From assembly GCA_002328415.1 (NCBI GenBank), contig DCXL01000004.1, forward strand, positions 727,976-791,975: 64,000 nt of DNA, in the 5' to 3' direction. Source of the DNA: Micavibrio sp. UBA2137 (GTDB taxonomy: Bacteria > Pseudomonadota > Alphaproteobacteria > Micavibrionales > Micavibrionaceae). Under the pieces are notes generated by a model, which ran no database searches, was not told where the DNA came from, and saw only the letters and a list, made by a program, of their open reading frames with translations. The translations under genes and the position numbers were made by a program. Positions 7,694 to 17,300 of the stretch are shown in pieces. Each line of letters begins with the position of its first letter. The first letter of the stretch is position 1.

Positions 7694-10081
7694 CTATTCC
7701 GAATGATCACCAACAAGAATTTCACGCTTACCAACATGGTTGGCAGGCCCAACAACGCCTTGTGCCTCCATCTGGTCGATAATATTCGCTGCGCGATTAT
7801 AGCCAATTTTGAAATAGCGCTGAATGTAACTGGTTGATGCCTTTTTCTCGCGCGCAACAAGTGCAACGGCCTGATCATAAAGTTCATCAACATCATCACC
7901 ACTGCCACCCTCACCCATGCCTAACAAGTCGAGTGAATTCTCCATATCACCACCCTCTGTGACCTCATCCAGATAGTCTGGTGCACCTTGGTCTTTGAGA
8001 AAATTGACAACGGATTCTACATCCTCGTCCGAGGTAAATGGCCCATGCACACGGGTTAAGCGCCCACCGCCTGCCATGTAAAGCATGTCCCCCATACCCA
8101 AAAGCTGTTCTGCACCACCATCACCCAAAATAGTACGCGAGTCGATTTTTGAAGTAACTTGGAAAGAGATACGTGTTGGGAAGTTAGCCTTAACCACCCC
8201 AGTAATAACATCAACAGAGGGGCGCTGTGTTGCCATTATAAGGTGAATACCCGCAGCACGCGCCATCTGTGCCAAACGCTGAATGGCGGCCTCCACATCC
8301 TTACCTGCGACCAACATCAGATCGGCAAATTCATCAACGATAATGACGATATAGGGAAGCTCGGCCATATCCATGGGTTGATCTTCATAGACTGGCTTAC
8401 CACTTTCACTATCAAAACCTGTTTGCACCTTGCGCATGATAATCTCGCCTTTTTTACGGGCCTCTTCCATGCGTGCGTTATATCCATCAATGTTCCTCAC
8501 ACCAATTTTAGACATCGCACGGTAACGGTTTTCCATTTCAGCAACCGCCCATTTAAGCGCAACAACAGCACGCCCAGGTTCGGTCACAACCTCGCTTAAA
8601 AGATGCGGAATGTCATTATAAACAGACAACTCCAGCATTTTGGGGTCAATCATAATCAGGCGACATTTTTCAGGTGAAAGCCTATAAAGCAACGACATAA
8701 TCATCGTATTGACACCCACAGATTTACCCGAACCTGTTGTCCCAGCCACCAACAAATGCGGCATCTTTGCCAAATCGACAATGACGGGTTTTCCGCCAAT
8801 ATCTTTCCCCAAAATCATCGGCAATTTCGCCTTTGAATTTTCATATTCTGGCAACTCCAGCATTTCACGCATATAGACAATCTGGCGCTTCTTATTAGGA
8901 ATTTCGATACCAATGACATTGCGGCCCGGTATAACGCTCGCACGCACAGACACGGCCGACATGGAGCGCGCAATATCATCGGCCAATCCAATAATACGCG
9001 AGGATTTTACACCTGGTGCTGGCTCAAGTTCATATAACGTCACCACGGGCCCTGGATGAATAGACTTAATTTCGCCCTCAACATTATAGTCTGTTAAGAC
9101 CTGTTGCAGAAGTTCAGCATTATTACGCAAGGACATTTCATCAATGGCCTCGTCAAAATTTTGTGGCAATTCATCCATAAGAGATGTGTCTGGAAACTCC
9201 CATTTACCATCTTCAAAACTAAGCTGCCCTTGCTTAGATTTTTTAGGAGCCGCCTTAACTTTGGGTAACTTAGGTGCAACAACGGCAATATCCTCTGCCT
9301 TTTTATCCTCTTCATCATTATCAACACGTGGTGGTGTTTTTATGGCAGGAGCAGTTTTAGCCTTAATCTCTTTCACACGCTGTTCGCGCGCTTCGGGGTT
9401 ATTATAATGTCTGACCCATGCCAGAGCCGCGCCTATGGCACCAAGTCCAAGAAGGACATATTTCTTGATAAGTTCAATGATATTTGCCCAATCACTGCGA
9501 CGCACAGGAACAGCAATTGAAACAGAAAGAAGCCCCAAAAGAAAAGCAAGGACAACACTTGCCCAGATTGCGGTATCACCCAGCAAAGGCATCAGCGCAT
9601 TGCCAATATTGGTCAGCATCAATGTGCCCCCAGCACCGCCCGCAAAGGGATGCGGCAGGAATTCGCCAGAGGGAACGCGCGCAAAGAAAATCGCAAAGGC
9701 CAGTAGTGCAAATAAAATACCAATCACACGCAGAGGCATATAACCAAATTTTTCACGCTTCCAAAGGCGATAGCCCCACACACCGCATACAATGCAAACC
9801 AAAAATGCTGCAAATCCAAATGTTTGCAGGAAAAAATCGGCTGTGTATGAGCCAAAGACACCAAAGATATTTTGAACGTTTTGTACCTCGCCTATTTGCG
9901 CAGCATTACGTGAAGGGTCGCTTTCATTATAAGTTAAAAAAGAGAGCAGCAGAAATATACCAGCCCCCATCAGCGTAAAGGCAGCTATATCCTGAATACG
10001 GCGGGCAAAAAAGGCCTGTATCATTTCTCGTTTAGATGATTTGGATGCCTTGTTTTTCAAGGCAATAGATTGTCTGGGCAT
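7694..10081 (-). CDS. ftsK: FtsK/SpoIIIE DNA translocase
   Basis: 795 residues. The N-terminal membrane domain has about four helices within residues 30-200. A charged, Lys/Pro-rich linker follows to about 330. The motor has a Walker A loop at about 446-455 (GTTGSGKSVG) and Walker B (IVIIVDEFADLM). The C-terminal winged-helix gamma domain (YIQRYFKIGYNRAANIIDQME) reads KOPS-like sequences. FtsK pumps DNA at the septum and activates XerCD at dif. Length is typical for alphaproteobacteria, which lack the long E. coli linker. Confidence 0.97.
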   Translation of the reverse strand: MPRQSIALKNKASKSSKREMIQAFFARRIQDIAAFTLMGAGIFLLLSFLTYNESDPSRNAAQIGEVQNVQNIFGVFGSYTADFFLQTFGFAAFLVCIVCGVWGYRLWKREKFGYMPLRVIGILFALLAFAIFFARVPSGEFLPHPFAGGAGGTLMLTNIGNALMPLLGDTAIWASVVLAFLLGLLSVSIAVPVRRSDWANIIELIKKYVLLGLGAIGAALAWVRHYNNPEAREQRVKEIKAKTAPAIKTPPRVDNDEEDKKAEDIAVVAPKLPKVKAAPKKSKQGQLSFEDGKWEFPDTSLMDELPQNFDEAIDEMSLRNNAELLQQVLTDYNVEGEIKSIHPGPVVTLYELEPAPGVKSSRIIGLADDIARSMSAVSVRASVIPGRNVIGIEIPNKKRQIVYMREMLELPEYENSKAKLPMILGKDIGGKPVIVDLAKMPHLLVAGTTGSGKSVGVNTMIMSLLYRLSPEKCRLIMIDPKMLELSVYNDIPHLLSEVVTEPGRAVVALKWAVAEMENRYRAMSKIGVRNIDGYNARMEEARKKGEIIMRKVQTGFDSESGKPVYEDQPMDMAELPYIVIIVDEFADLMLVAGKDVEAAIQRLAQMARAAGIHLIMATQRPSVDVITGVVKANFPTRISFQVTSKIDSRTILGDGGAEQLLGMGDMLYMAGGGRLTRVHGPFTSDEDVESVVNFLKDQGAPDYLDEVTEGGDMENSLDLLGMGEGGSGDDVDELYDQAVALVAREKKASTSYIQRYFKIGYNRAANIIDQMEAQGVVGPANHVGKREILVGDHSE

Positions 10082-10345
10082 AATTAGATCTTAAAGGTAC
10101 ATGAACCGTGAATAGAAATGCAGCCCCGAATTGGGCTTTCATGCCTTTAAATATACGGAAAGCAGACACGCGCCGCAAGTTTAGTATGCATTTTCGCAAC
10201 AAAGTTTATTTTCTTAAGAATGTTAAGACTTTTTTAACTTTTAGAAGTCTATTGTATGAGGTATAGCCCGAAAAGTTATCCACAGGGCTTCAGTTAAGCG
10301 AAACCGCTTCATTACAGACACTTGTAACGCCTTTAGGGAGCACGC
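10082..10345. promoter_or_regulatory. Divergent intergenic region with one perfect DnaA box
   Basis: 264 bases between the starts of ftsK (minus) and the small gene at 10346 (plus). It contains an AT-rich run (about 10200-10255) followed by TTATCCACA at 10276-10284, a perfect match to the strong DnaA box. No second box was seen by eye. The region most likely carries the two outward promoters; a DnaA-responsive promoter is possible but unproven, since a single 9-mer can occur by chance. Confidence 0.4.
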
Positions 10346-10651
10346 ATGCAACAGCACCATCACGCATCATCAACATCACATGCGCCGTCCTATGCTGTTT
10401 ATTCCTTTCAACATCAAGAATCTCAGAAAAAGGGATCACAATGGCGGGTTCATGGGCATTGTGAACAAAAAGACGAGGCCCTTTGGATTGCTGAACAACT
10501 CTCGCGCTGTGAAGAGGTCGCGCGCGTAGAAATCCGGCTGCAAGGTCTGGATGAAAAGACAAACAAATACAAAGATAAGTGCATCAAACAATTTAAAAAA
10601 GAAACACCACAGAAAAGCCTCTTAGCGCGTTTATTTTCTTTCTTTAAATAG
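10346..10651 (+). CDS. Small basic protein of unknown function
   Basis: 101 residues, starting at an ATG with AGGGAG upstream. The N-terminus is His/Ser-rich, followed by a compact region (YAVYSFQHQ, WRVHGHCEQKDEALWIAEQL, VARVEIRLQGLD) that alternates strand and helix like a small alpha/beta domain, and a basic tail ending LLARLFSFFK. The opposite-strand frame 10290-10562 looks like a shadow. It lies directly upstream of mreD and may be co-transcribed with it. Function unknown. Confidence 0.6.
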   Translation: MQQHHHASSTSHAPSYAVYSFQHQESQKKGSQWRVHGHCEQKDEALWIAEQLSRCEEVARVEIRLQGLDEKTNKYKDKCIKQFKKETPQKSLLARLFSFFK

Positions 10652-10714
10652 TGCATCCGTCTATCCCAAAATAAAAGACACCTTTCCCAGAAATTAGATG
10701 CGTTTAAACGCGTC

Positions 10715-11257
10715 ATGTTTTATAACAAATTCATGTTTATTTCGGGATCGCTTTCATCCATTGGCAAAATTCGTGTCATGAGCGTTTATGCGCTTTTCAT
10801 ACTTCTTTGCCTAAGCGAACTGGCTTTCACGCCAACCTTTCACGGAGCACCAACTTCCTTTTCGCTTACACTGGGAAGCTTATTTATCTTTATTGCTCTT
10901 TTCGGGCTGCCGATGCCACTCATCCTGATTATGGTGATTGGGCTTTTAACCGATCTATTTTCAAGTGCGCCGCTTGGGCTTTTTACTCTCATTTATATTG
11001 CGCTCTTTTATGTTTCGGGACGACAGTCCACCTTTCTAACTACGCAGAGTTTTCCTGTTGTTTGGATCGCCTATGGCCTTGTTTTGCTCATTGCACAAAT
11101 TCTGATCTGGCTAGGCTATAGTTTTTACTATGAAAGTGGGTTTAGCACTTATCATCTTACAATGGATTCGTTCTATGGGTTTTTTGCATTTCCCTTTATT
11201 TATAGTCTTTATCATATTGTGCTTTATGCCTTCCCGAAAGAGGAAGAAGATTTATGA
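10715..11257 (+). CDS. mreD: MreD, rod-shape-determining membrane protein
   Basis: 180 residues with five or six membrane helices and the family pattern of a polar GLLTDLFSSAPLG loop (about 80-92). It overlaps the start of mrdA by four bases (ATGA). MreD links the MreB cytoskeleton to the cell-wall elongation enzymes. The true start may be the internal ATG at 10779 (MSVYALF), because the first 21 residues look atypical. Position before mrdA-rodA supports the call, although mreB and mreC lie apart, at 17.3-19.4 kb on the other strand. Confidence 0.85.
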   Translation: MFYNKFMFISGSLSSIGKIRVMSVYALFILLCLSELAFTPTFHGAPTSFSLTLGSLFIFIALFGLPMPLILIMVIGLLTDLFSSAPLGLFTLIYIALFYVSGRQSTFLTTQSFPVVWIAYGLVLLIAQILIWLGYSFYYESGFSTYHLTMDSFYGFFAFPFIYSLYHIVLYAFPKEEEDL

Positions 11258-13230
11258 ATTTCAAGAATAAGCTCAAAAATTTCAAGCGCAAATACCGTTC
11301 ATCTGAAAATATCTACAATGCACGGAAAGGCCCTTCTGCGGCCTCTGACCGCGGAACACAGCGCCAAGATATGTTTACGCGCCGTGCGTTTATCATTGCC
11401 TCGGCGCAAGGGGGCATCATGTCCTTACTCGCATTGCGTATGGGCTGGTTACAAATTGCACAATCTGAAAAATACACGACTCTTGCTGAAGAAAACCGCA
11501 TCAACATGCTCATGCTAGCCCCTCAACGTGGCACAATAGTTGATCGATACGGCATCCCTCTGGCCGTTAATGTAAGAGATTTTCGCGCCGTAATTATTCC
11601 AGATAAAACAGAGGATATGCGCACAGCGCTTAAAAAATTAAATGATATTTTGCCCGTCAGTGATGAGAAAATTGACGACATCATTAAACAATCACGACGC
11701 AATTCACGCTTCCTGCCTTTGGAAATTGCCAATAATTTATCTTGGGAAGACATTTCAGCGATTGAAGTCAACCGCCCCTTCCTGCCAGGCATTTTTGTCG
11801 AAGTTGGTGATACGCGCAATTATCCACTTCAAGCGTCAACTGCACATTTGATTGGTTATGTTGGGCGCGTCTCAGAAAAGGAAATTACGGGCGACCCTGT
11901 CGAACTTTTACCTGGTTACAAAATTGGAAAGACAGGGCTTGAACGCTTTTACAATGACAAATTGAAAGGTGTTCCCGGGCAACGTGAAGTAGAGGTCAAT
12001 GCTGTTGGACGCGAGGTGCGCGATTTAACGGTTGTTGGTGCAAAGCCAGGAGAGCAAATGACGCTCTCGATTGATGTGGAATATCAGCGTTTTGTACAAA
12101 ATGTACTTTCCAAACATAAAAGTGCCTCGGCTGTTGTGATGGACGCGCATACGGGTGCCGTATATGCGCTTGCCTCGCACCCCGCCTTTGATCCAAACTT
12201 ATTTGTAAACGGAATCCCTCATTCCATATGGTCAGAACTTCTAAACGATCCGACCTTTCCCCTCACGAATAAGGCTGTTTCTGGACAGTATCCACCAGGC
12301 TCAACATTTAAAATGATAACGGCACTCGCTGGACTTGAAACAGGTGATATTAAAAAATCAACACGGGTGAATTGCCCTGGACATTTCAATCTTGGGAATG
12401 CCAAATTTCACTGTTGGAAGCCAGAAGGACACGGCAGTGTTGATGTAACACAAGCGCTCGCACAGTCATGTGACGTGTTCTTTTATAAACTCAGCACACA
12501 AATTGGTATTGATAAAATTGTCGAGGTGTCCAAACGCTTTGGTCTTGGTGAAAAGCTTGGCTTTGAACTCGCCGAGGAACAGAACGGTCACATACCAACA
12601 CAAGCATGGAAAAGAGGACGTTTTGGTGAAGGGTGGCAGGCTGGTGAGACTGTGATTAGCAGTATTGGTCAAGGCTATATGCTGACAACGCCGCTGCAAC
12701 TCGCCACAATGACAGCACGTCTGGTTAATGGCGGTTACGCCGTCAAACCTTGGATGACAGGCTATATCAATAATACAAAAATGTTCACACAAGACTATCC
12801 AAAAATGAAGGTTAGTGACAATGACCTTACCCTTATCAAGGCAGGTATGGACGAAGTCGTAAACGGCCCTAAAGGAACAGCACGCGGAAGTGCGATAAAT
12901 ATAGGCGGCATGGAAATGGGCGGAAAAACCGGGACAGCGCAGGTCAAGCGTATCACAAAAGAAGAACGCGCCATGGCCAATCGCAGGCAAGAAGATTTGC
13001 CTTGGCGGTTACGTCACCACGCACTTTTTGTCGGATATGCGCCCGTTGAAAATCCACGTTATGTCTGTTCAGTTGTTGTTGAGCACGGGATCGGTGGATC
13101 AAGTGCAGCAGCACCCGTTGCCAAGGAACTCTTATTGGAAATACAGAAACGCCAGCCAGATAAAATTCCGCTTCTTCCCAATGGTGGTATGGCCTTTACA
13201 AGCCCCTCTCCAGAAAAAAGGAAAGGGTAA
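11254..13230 (+). CDS. mrdA: Penicillin-binding protein 2 (elongation transpeptidase)
   Basis: 658 residues. It has a basic cytoplasmic N-terminus, one membrane anchor (about 47-65), a PBP dimerisation/pedestal domain, and a transpeptidase domain with its three motifs: SxxK in PGSTFK, SxN-type SCD in AQSCDVFFYKL, and KTG in GGKTGTAQ. This class B PBP cross-links lateral wall peptidoglycan together with RodA, MreC and MreD. The start overlaps the mreD stop. rodA follows 6 bases later, making a mreD-mrdA-rodA operon. Confidence 0.96.
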   Translation: MNFKNKLKNFKRKYRSSENIYNARKGPSAASDRGTQRQDMFTRRAFIIASAQGGIMSLLALRMGWLQIAQSEKYTTLAEENRINMLMLAPQRGTIVDRYGIPLAVNVRDFRAVIIPDKTEDMRTALKKLNDILPVSDEKIDDIIKQSRRNSRFLPLEIANNLSWEDISAIEVNRPFLPGIFVEVGDTRNYPLQASTAHLIGYVGRVSEKEITGDPVELLPGYKIGKTGLERFYNDKLKGVPGQREVEVNAVGREVRDLTVVGAKPGEQMTLSIDVEYQRFVQNVLSKHKSASAVVMDAHTGAVYALASHPAFDPNLFVNGIPHSIWSELLNDPTFPLTNKAVSGQYPPGSTFKMITALAGLETGDIKKSTRVNCPGHFNLGNAKFHCWKPEGHGSVDVTQALAQSCDVFFYKLSTQIGIDKIVEVSKRFGLGEKLGFELAEEQNGHIPTQAWKRGRFGEGWQAGETVISSIGQGYMLTTPLQLATMTARLVNGGYAVKPWMTGYINNTKMFTQDYPKMKVSDNDLTLIKAGMDEVVNGPKGTARGSAINIGGMEMGGKTGTAQVKRITKEERAMANRRQEDLPWRLRHHALFVGYAPVENPRYVCSVVVEHGIGGSSAAAPVAKELLLEIQKRQPDKIPLLPNGGMAFTSPSPEKRKG

Positions 13231-13236
13231 AGTTCC

Positions 13237-14370
13237 ATGGCAAAATCTATTCAGTTGCAGGAAACTAACAGCGCAAAATACAAATTATTACATTTAAGCT
13301 GGGGACTGATCGCCCTTCTTTTTGCTGTTGCTATGATTGGGTTTCTCTCCCTTTATTCAGCTGCGGGTGGAAATGTTGACCCATGGGCCTCGCGTCACAT
13401 GGTACGTTTTTTCGTGTTGCTTTCAGGCTGTCTTATCATTGCACTTATCAATATTCGATTCTGGTATCGGCTAGCCTATCCCATTTATGTGCTTGGTTTT
13501 TTAATGCTTCTAGCGACCGAAATTATGGGACAGGTTGGGATGGGTGCCCAACGTTGGATTAACCTTGGTATTATTCAGATCCAACCCTCGGAACTCATGA
13601 AAATTGCCGTTGTTATGGCTTTGGCTAAATATTTTCACAGTGCCTCGCTTGAGGATATGCGCAAGTTGAGCTTTCTTATTCCCCCAGCGGCCATGGTTTT
13701 CCTGCCCGTCTTTCTGGTGCTTGCACAACCTGACTTGGGAACGTCCATCATGATTGTGTGTGCAGGCGTGGCTGTTTTCTTTATTGCAGGTGCGCCCCTT
13801 TGGATATTCATCACAGGTGGATTGGCCACACTGGCTTCTATCCCTGTGGCATGGCTCTTCCTCCATGACTACCAAAAAAAACGGGTACTCACTTTCCTTA
13901 ATCCTGAGAGCGATCCCTTTGGTTCGGGCTATCACATTACCCAATCCAAAATTGCAATTGGCTCAGGTGGACTTGAAGGCAAAGGGTTTTTGAGAGGCAC
14001 ACAAAGCCAACTTAATTTCCTACCTGAAAAACAAACAGACTTTATTTTTACATTGTGGCTAGAGGAATGGGGCTTTTTAGGTGGCTTAATTTTGCTGGCG
14101 CTCAATGCGGCGATTATTCTTTACGGCACATGGATTGCCTTCAATTGTCGTCATTCCTTTGGGCGTTTTATGGCCTTTGGTCTGATGGTCAATTACTCTC
14201 TATATGTCTTTATTAACATCGCGATGGTGACAGGCGCTATTCCAGTTGTGGGTGTCCCCCTCCCCCTTATCTCATATGGGGGAACGGCCATGATGGCAGC
14301 GCTTATTAGTTTCGGGCTTATCATGTCTTGCGCCCTGCATAAGGACAGCAAGCTTCCGAGGATGATTTAA
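13237..14370 (+). CDS. rodA: RodA, SEDS peptidoglycan glycosyltransferase
   Basis: 377 residues with ten membrane helices. The SEDS signatures are present: AQRWINLG, QPSELMKI, AQPDLGTS, and near the C-terminus GVPLPLISYGGTAMM. RodA polymerises lipid II into glycan strands as the partner of PBP2 during elongation. The six-base gap after mrdA confirms co-transcription. It converges with grxD, 9 bases away, with no clear terminator between them. Confidence 0.96.
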   Translation: MAKSIQLQETNSAKYKLLHLSWGLIALLFAVAMIGFLSLYSAAGGNVDPWASRHMVRFFVLLSGCLIIALINIRFWYRLAYPIYVLGFLMLLATEIMGQVGMGAQRWINLGIIQIQPSELMKIAVVMALAKYFHSASLEDMRKLSFLIPPAAMVFLPVFLVLAQPDLGTSIMIVCAGVAVFFIAGAPLWIFITGGLATLASIPVAWLFLHDYQKKRVLTFLNPESDPFGSGYHITQSKIAIGSGGLEGKGFLRGTQSQLNFLPEKQTDFIFTLWLEEWGFLGGLILLALNAAIILYGTWIAFNCRHSFGRFMAFGLMVNYSLYVFINIAMVTGAIPVVGVPLPLISYGGTAMMAALISFGLIMSCALHKDSKLPRMI

Positions 14371-14379
14371 AAACTGAGG

Positions 14380-14718
14380 CTAGGCCGCTTCTGTATGCGG
14401 GACGCCTTTTTCTTCGAGCAACGCCTGTAATTCACCTGTTTCGTACATTTCGCGAATAATGTCACACCCGCCGATAAATTCACTTTTCACGTAAAGCTGA
14501 GGGATCGTAGGCCAGTTTGCAAAATCCTTAATGCCTTGACGAATTGTGGCGTCATCAAGCACGTTGACATCCTTGAATGTTACACCAAGTTGCGAGAGCA
14601 CCTGAACTGCTGCTGCTGAAAATCCACACATTGGGAAGGCGGCAGTCCCTTTCATGTAAAGGACAACATCGTTGCTGCTCAGTTCTTTCTTAATACGCTC
14701 AAAAATAACACTTTCCAT
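14380..14718 (-). CDS. grxD: Monothiol glutaredoxin (Grx4/GrxD family)
   Basis: 112 residues with the CGFS active site at 31-34 and the following WPTIPQLYVKSEFIGGCDI segment that binds glutathione. CGFS glutaredoxins carry a glutathione-ligated [2Fe-2S] cluster and work with BolA proteins in iron-sulfur trafficking. The bolA gene is directly upstream on the same strand, 50 bases away, which is the expected pairing in alphaproteobacteria. Confidence 0.96.
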   Translation of the reverse strand: MESVIFERIKKELSSNDVVLYMKGTAAFPMCGFSAAAVQVLSQLGVTFKDVNVLDDATIRQGIKDFANWPTIPQLYVKSEFIGGCDIIREMYETGELQALLEEKGVPHTEAA

Positions 14719-14768
14719 GATAATTCCTGTTCTAACACTTTTATTTATATCTTATTTCAATCTAACTT

Positions 14769-15002
14769 TTATGACTTTGGTGATGTTTGAAGCGACATGG
14801 CATGCAACTCGCCCCCCATTTTACCGTCTAATGCGGCATACACCATCTGATGCTGTTGTATACGTGTGAGACCCGCAAACCGATCACTTTCGATGATAAC
14901 GCGATAGTGATCGCCGTCTCCACGCAAATCTTCAATTGCAATTTCCGCATCTGGAAACTGGGCCTGTATCATTTGATGTAATTCATTTGCTGGTATTGCC
15001 AT
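14769..15002 (-). CDS. bolA: BolA-family protein
   Basis: 77 residues from the ATG at 15002, with AGAGG six bases upstream; an in-frame TTG at 15008 is a poorer start. The class-II KH-like BolA fold is indicated by IEDLRGDGDHYRVIIESDRF and the C-terminal GGELHAMSLQT with its conserved His. It resembles the BolA2/IbaG type rather than E. coli BolA1. It partners the downstream GrxD in a [2Fe-2S] complex. It lies 21 bases after purL. Confidence 0.93.
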   Translation of the reverse strand: MAIPANELHQMIQAQFPDAEIAIEDLRGDGDHYRVIIESDRFAGLTRIQQHQMVYAALDGKMGGELHAMSLQTSPKS

Positions 15003-15023
15003 TATCAACCTCTTGACATTAAC

Positions 15024-17282
15024 TTAGTTTGTTTTGCTCATATAATCAGGCAACCACTTTTCATGCCACGCAATTAATTCTGAACATGAAATTTCTTCAC
15101 CCTCGGGCAGGACACAGTTATCTTGACTAACCACACCTATTTTAAGCACGGGCACATTATCAGATTGCGCGGCCTCGCTAAAGCGTTCTGGCTCAGTTGT
15201 GGCGACAACATAGCGTCCTTGATCCTCACCATACCAAAAGGCTGTCGCTTTACCCGCCAACTGGGACACATCAAAGCCAAGTGTGCGTGCAGCCAAGCTC
15301 ATCTCTGCCAGCGCACAAAGTAATCCGCCATCAGAAATATCATGAGCGGCCTCAAGCAAATCACGTGCGATTGCCTCTCGCATAAATGTTCCGTTACGCT
15401 TTTCAACATCCAAATCAACAATTGGGGCAAGCCCCGCCTCAACCCCGTGAACCTCACTGTAATAAAGTGATTGTCCAAGATGTGCGCCTTCGCCACCAAC
15501 AATGAAAAGCGTTGCTCCTTCACTCTTAAAGGCCATATCCATGGCCATTTCCCAATCACTGACCAGACCAACACCCCCAATGACAGGTGTTGGCAAAATG
15601 GCAGTCCCGCTTGTTTCATTGTAAAGAGAGACATTTCCTGAAATCACAGGGTAATCAAGCGCTGCACAGGCTGCGCCCAACCCTTCAACACACCCAACAA
15701 ATTGCGCCATAATTTCGGGGCGTTCTGGGTTACCAAAGTTCAGGTTATTGGTAACAGCCAAGGGCGTCGCGCCAGAGGCACAGAGATTACGGTAGGATTC
15801 AGCCACCGCTTGCTTACCTCCTTCGAAGGGATTGGCATAGCAATAGCGCGGATTACAATCTGATGAAATAGCTAGCGCCTTCTGCGTATTGGGGACGCGC
15901 ACAAGGGCCGCATCGCTCGCGCGACCAGCTTGCGTATTTGTTAAACCTGACGTTGCCCAACTTTCCCCCATGACAAGCCCGTCATATTGTTCCCAAATCC
16001 AGCGTTTCGAACTCATATTCGGCGACCGCATCAACGTCTCAAGACTTGTTTTAAGAGATGGCGTTTCACCCAAATCCTGTGGCAATGGTTTTGGCAAAGG
16101 ATGTTGTCCTTGCGGACGATCATAAACGGGTGCCGCATCAACAAGTGGCGGCACGGGGATATCACACCAAGTTTGACCATACATGTTTAAGCGTAGGCGT
16201 TGGTCATCTGTTGTTGTGCCAATAACGGCAAAATCCAGATCCCATTTTTCAAAAACTTTGCGTGCCTTGTCCTCTGAGCCTGGCTTTAAAATCATGAGCA
16301 TGCGCTCCTGACTTTCAGAGAGCATAATTTCATAAGGCAACATATTGCGTTCGCGCTGCGGCACGTCATCCAGATTCATGGTAACACCAATGCCGCCCTT
16401 ATCAGCAATCTCAACACCCGAGGATGTCAAACCTGCCGCGCCCATATCCTGAATGGAGACTATGCAATCTGTCTGCATCAGCTCAAGGCACGCCTCAAGA
16501 AGAAGCTTTTCGGTAAAGGGGTCACCTACTTGTACGGTCGGGCGATTTTCTTCGTTCCCGTCACCAAACTCGGCCGAGGCCATCGTTGCCCCATGAATAC
16601 CATCGCGCCCTGTCTTAGACCCGACATAGACAATAGGCATATTAGGCTGTGCACCACGCGCATAATAAATATCGTCTTGATTAGCAATCCCAACCGTCAT
16701 CGCATTGACCAAAATATTGCCGTTATAGCTTTTATGAAATTGTGTTTCACCACCGACAGTCGGCACGCCCATACAGTTACCATAGTGGGAGATACCAGAC
16801 ACAACACCAGAGACAAGCGAACGTGTTTTAGGATGGGCTGGCTCACCAAAGCGTAACGCGTTTATATTGGCGATGGGGCGCGCGCCCATAGTAAACACAT
16901 CGCGCATAATCCCGCCCACACCGGTTGCCGCACCTTGGAACGGCTCAATGTAGGATGGGTGGTTATGCGATTCCATTTTGAAGACGGCTGCTTGCCCGTC
17001 GCCAATATCAATCACACCTGCGTTTTCGCCTGGGCCTTGAATTACGTGCGGCGCCTCAGTCGGAAGTTTTTTAAGATGCAACCGCGAGGATTTATAAGAA
17101 CAATGTTCAGACCACATCACAGAAAAAATACCAAGCTCGGTGTAGGTCGGTGCACGTCCAAGAATTTCAAAAATCTGGTCAAACTCTTCAGCGTTCAAAC
17201 CATATTCCTGCGCCAGTTCAAGCGTGATATCTGGCTCTCTCACCGTTTGTAAAAAATCTGATTTTTCAGCTGTGTTTTGCAT
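15024..17282 (-). CDS. purL: PurL, FGAM synthetase large subunit (small-type)
   Basis: 752 residues: the short PurL that needs separate PurS and PurQ, both encoded 22 kb away (37.4 and 39.0 kb). Signatures include SVMWSEHCSYKSSR near the N-terminus (ATP/FGAR site), KMESHNHPS, and GDPFTEKLLLEACLE, with a duplicated PurM-like fold. It converts FGAR and ammonia from the PurQ glutaminase to FGAM, step four of purine synthesis. Placement with bolA and grxD downstream is common in alphaproteobacteria. Confidence 0.97.
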   Translation of the reverse strand: MQNTAEKSDFLQTVREPDITLELAQEYGLNAEEFDQIFEILGRAPTYTELGIFSVMWSEHCSYKSSRLHLKKLPTEAPHVIQGPGENAGVIDIGDGQAAVFKMESHNHPSYIEPFQGAATGVGGIMRDVFTMGARPIANINALRFGEPAHPKTRSLVSGVVSGISHYGNCMGVPTVGGETQFHKSYNGNILVNAMTVGIANQDDIYYARGAQPNMPIVYVGSKTGRDGIHGATMASAEFGDGNEENRPTVQVGDPFTEKLLLEACLELMQTDCIVSIQDMGAAGLTSSGVEIADKGGIGVTMNLDDVPQRERNMLPYEIMLSESQERMLMILKPGSEDKARKVFEKWDLDFAVIGTTTDDQRLRLNMYGQTWCDIPVPPLVDAAPVYDRPQGQHPLPKPLPQDLGETPSLKTSLETLMRSPNMSSKRWIWEQYDGLVMGESWATSGLTNTQAGRASDAALVRVPNTQKALAISSDCNPRYCYANPFEGGKQAVAESYRNLCASGATPLAVTNNLNFGNPERPEIMAQFVGCVEGLGAACAALDYPVISGNVSLYNETSGTAILPTPVIGGVGLVSDWEMAMDMAFKSEGATLFIVGGEGAHLGQSLYYSEVHGVEAGLAPIVDLDVEKRNGTFMREAIARDLLEAAHDISDGGLLCALAEMSLAARTLGFDVSQLAGKATAFWYGEDQGRYVVATTEPERFSEAAQSDNVPVLKIGVVSQDNCVLPEGEEISCSELIAWHEKWLPDYMSKTN

Positions 17283-17300
17283 AGCACCCTTTTAACGTCT

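Noticed and set aside
10082..10345. Chromosomal replication origin
   Set aside because: Only one DnaA box and no origin-type neighbours such as dnaA, dnaN, hemE or parAB.
10290..10562. Minus-strand frame of 90 residues opposite the gene at 10346
   Set aside because: No ribosome binding site and no sensible composition; the plus-strand frame has AGGGAG and better codon use.
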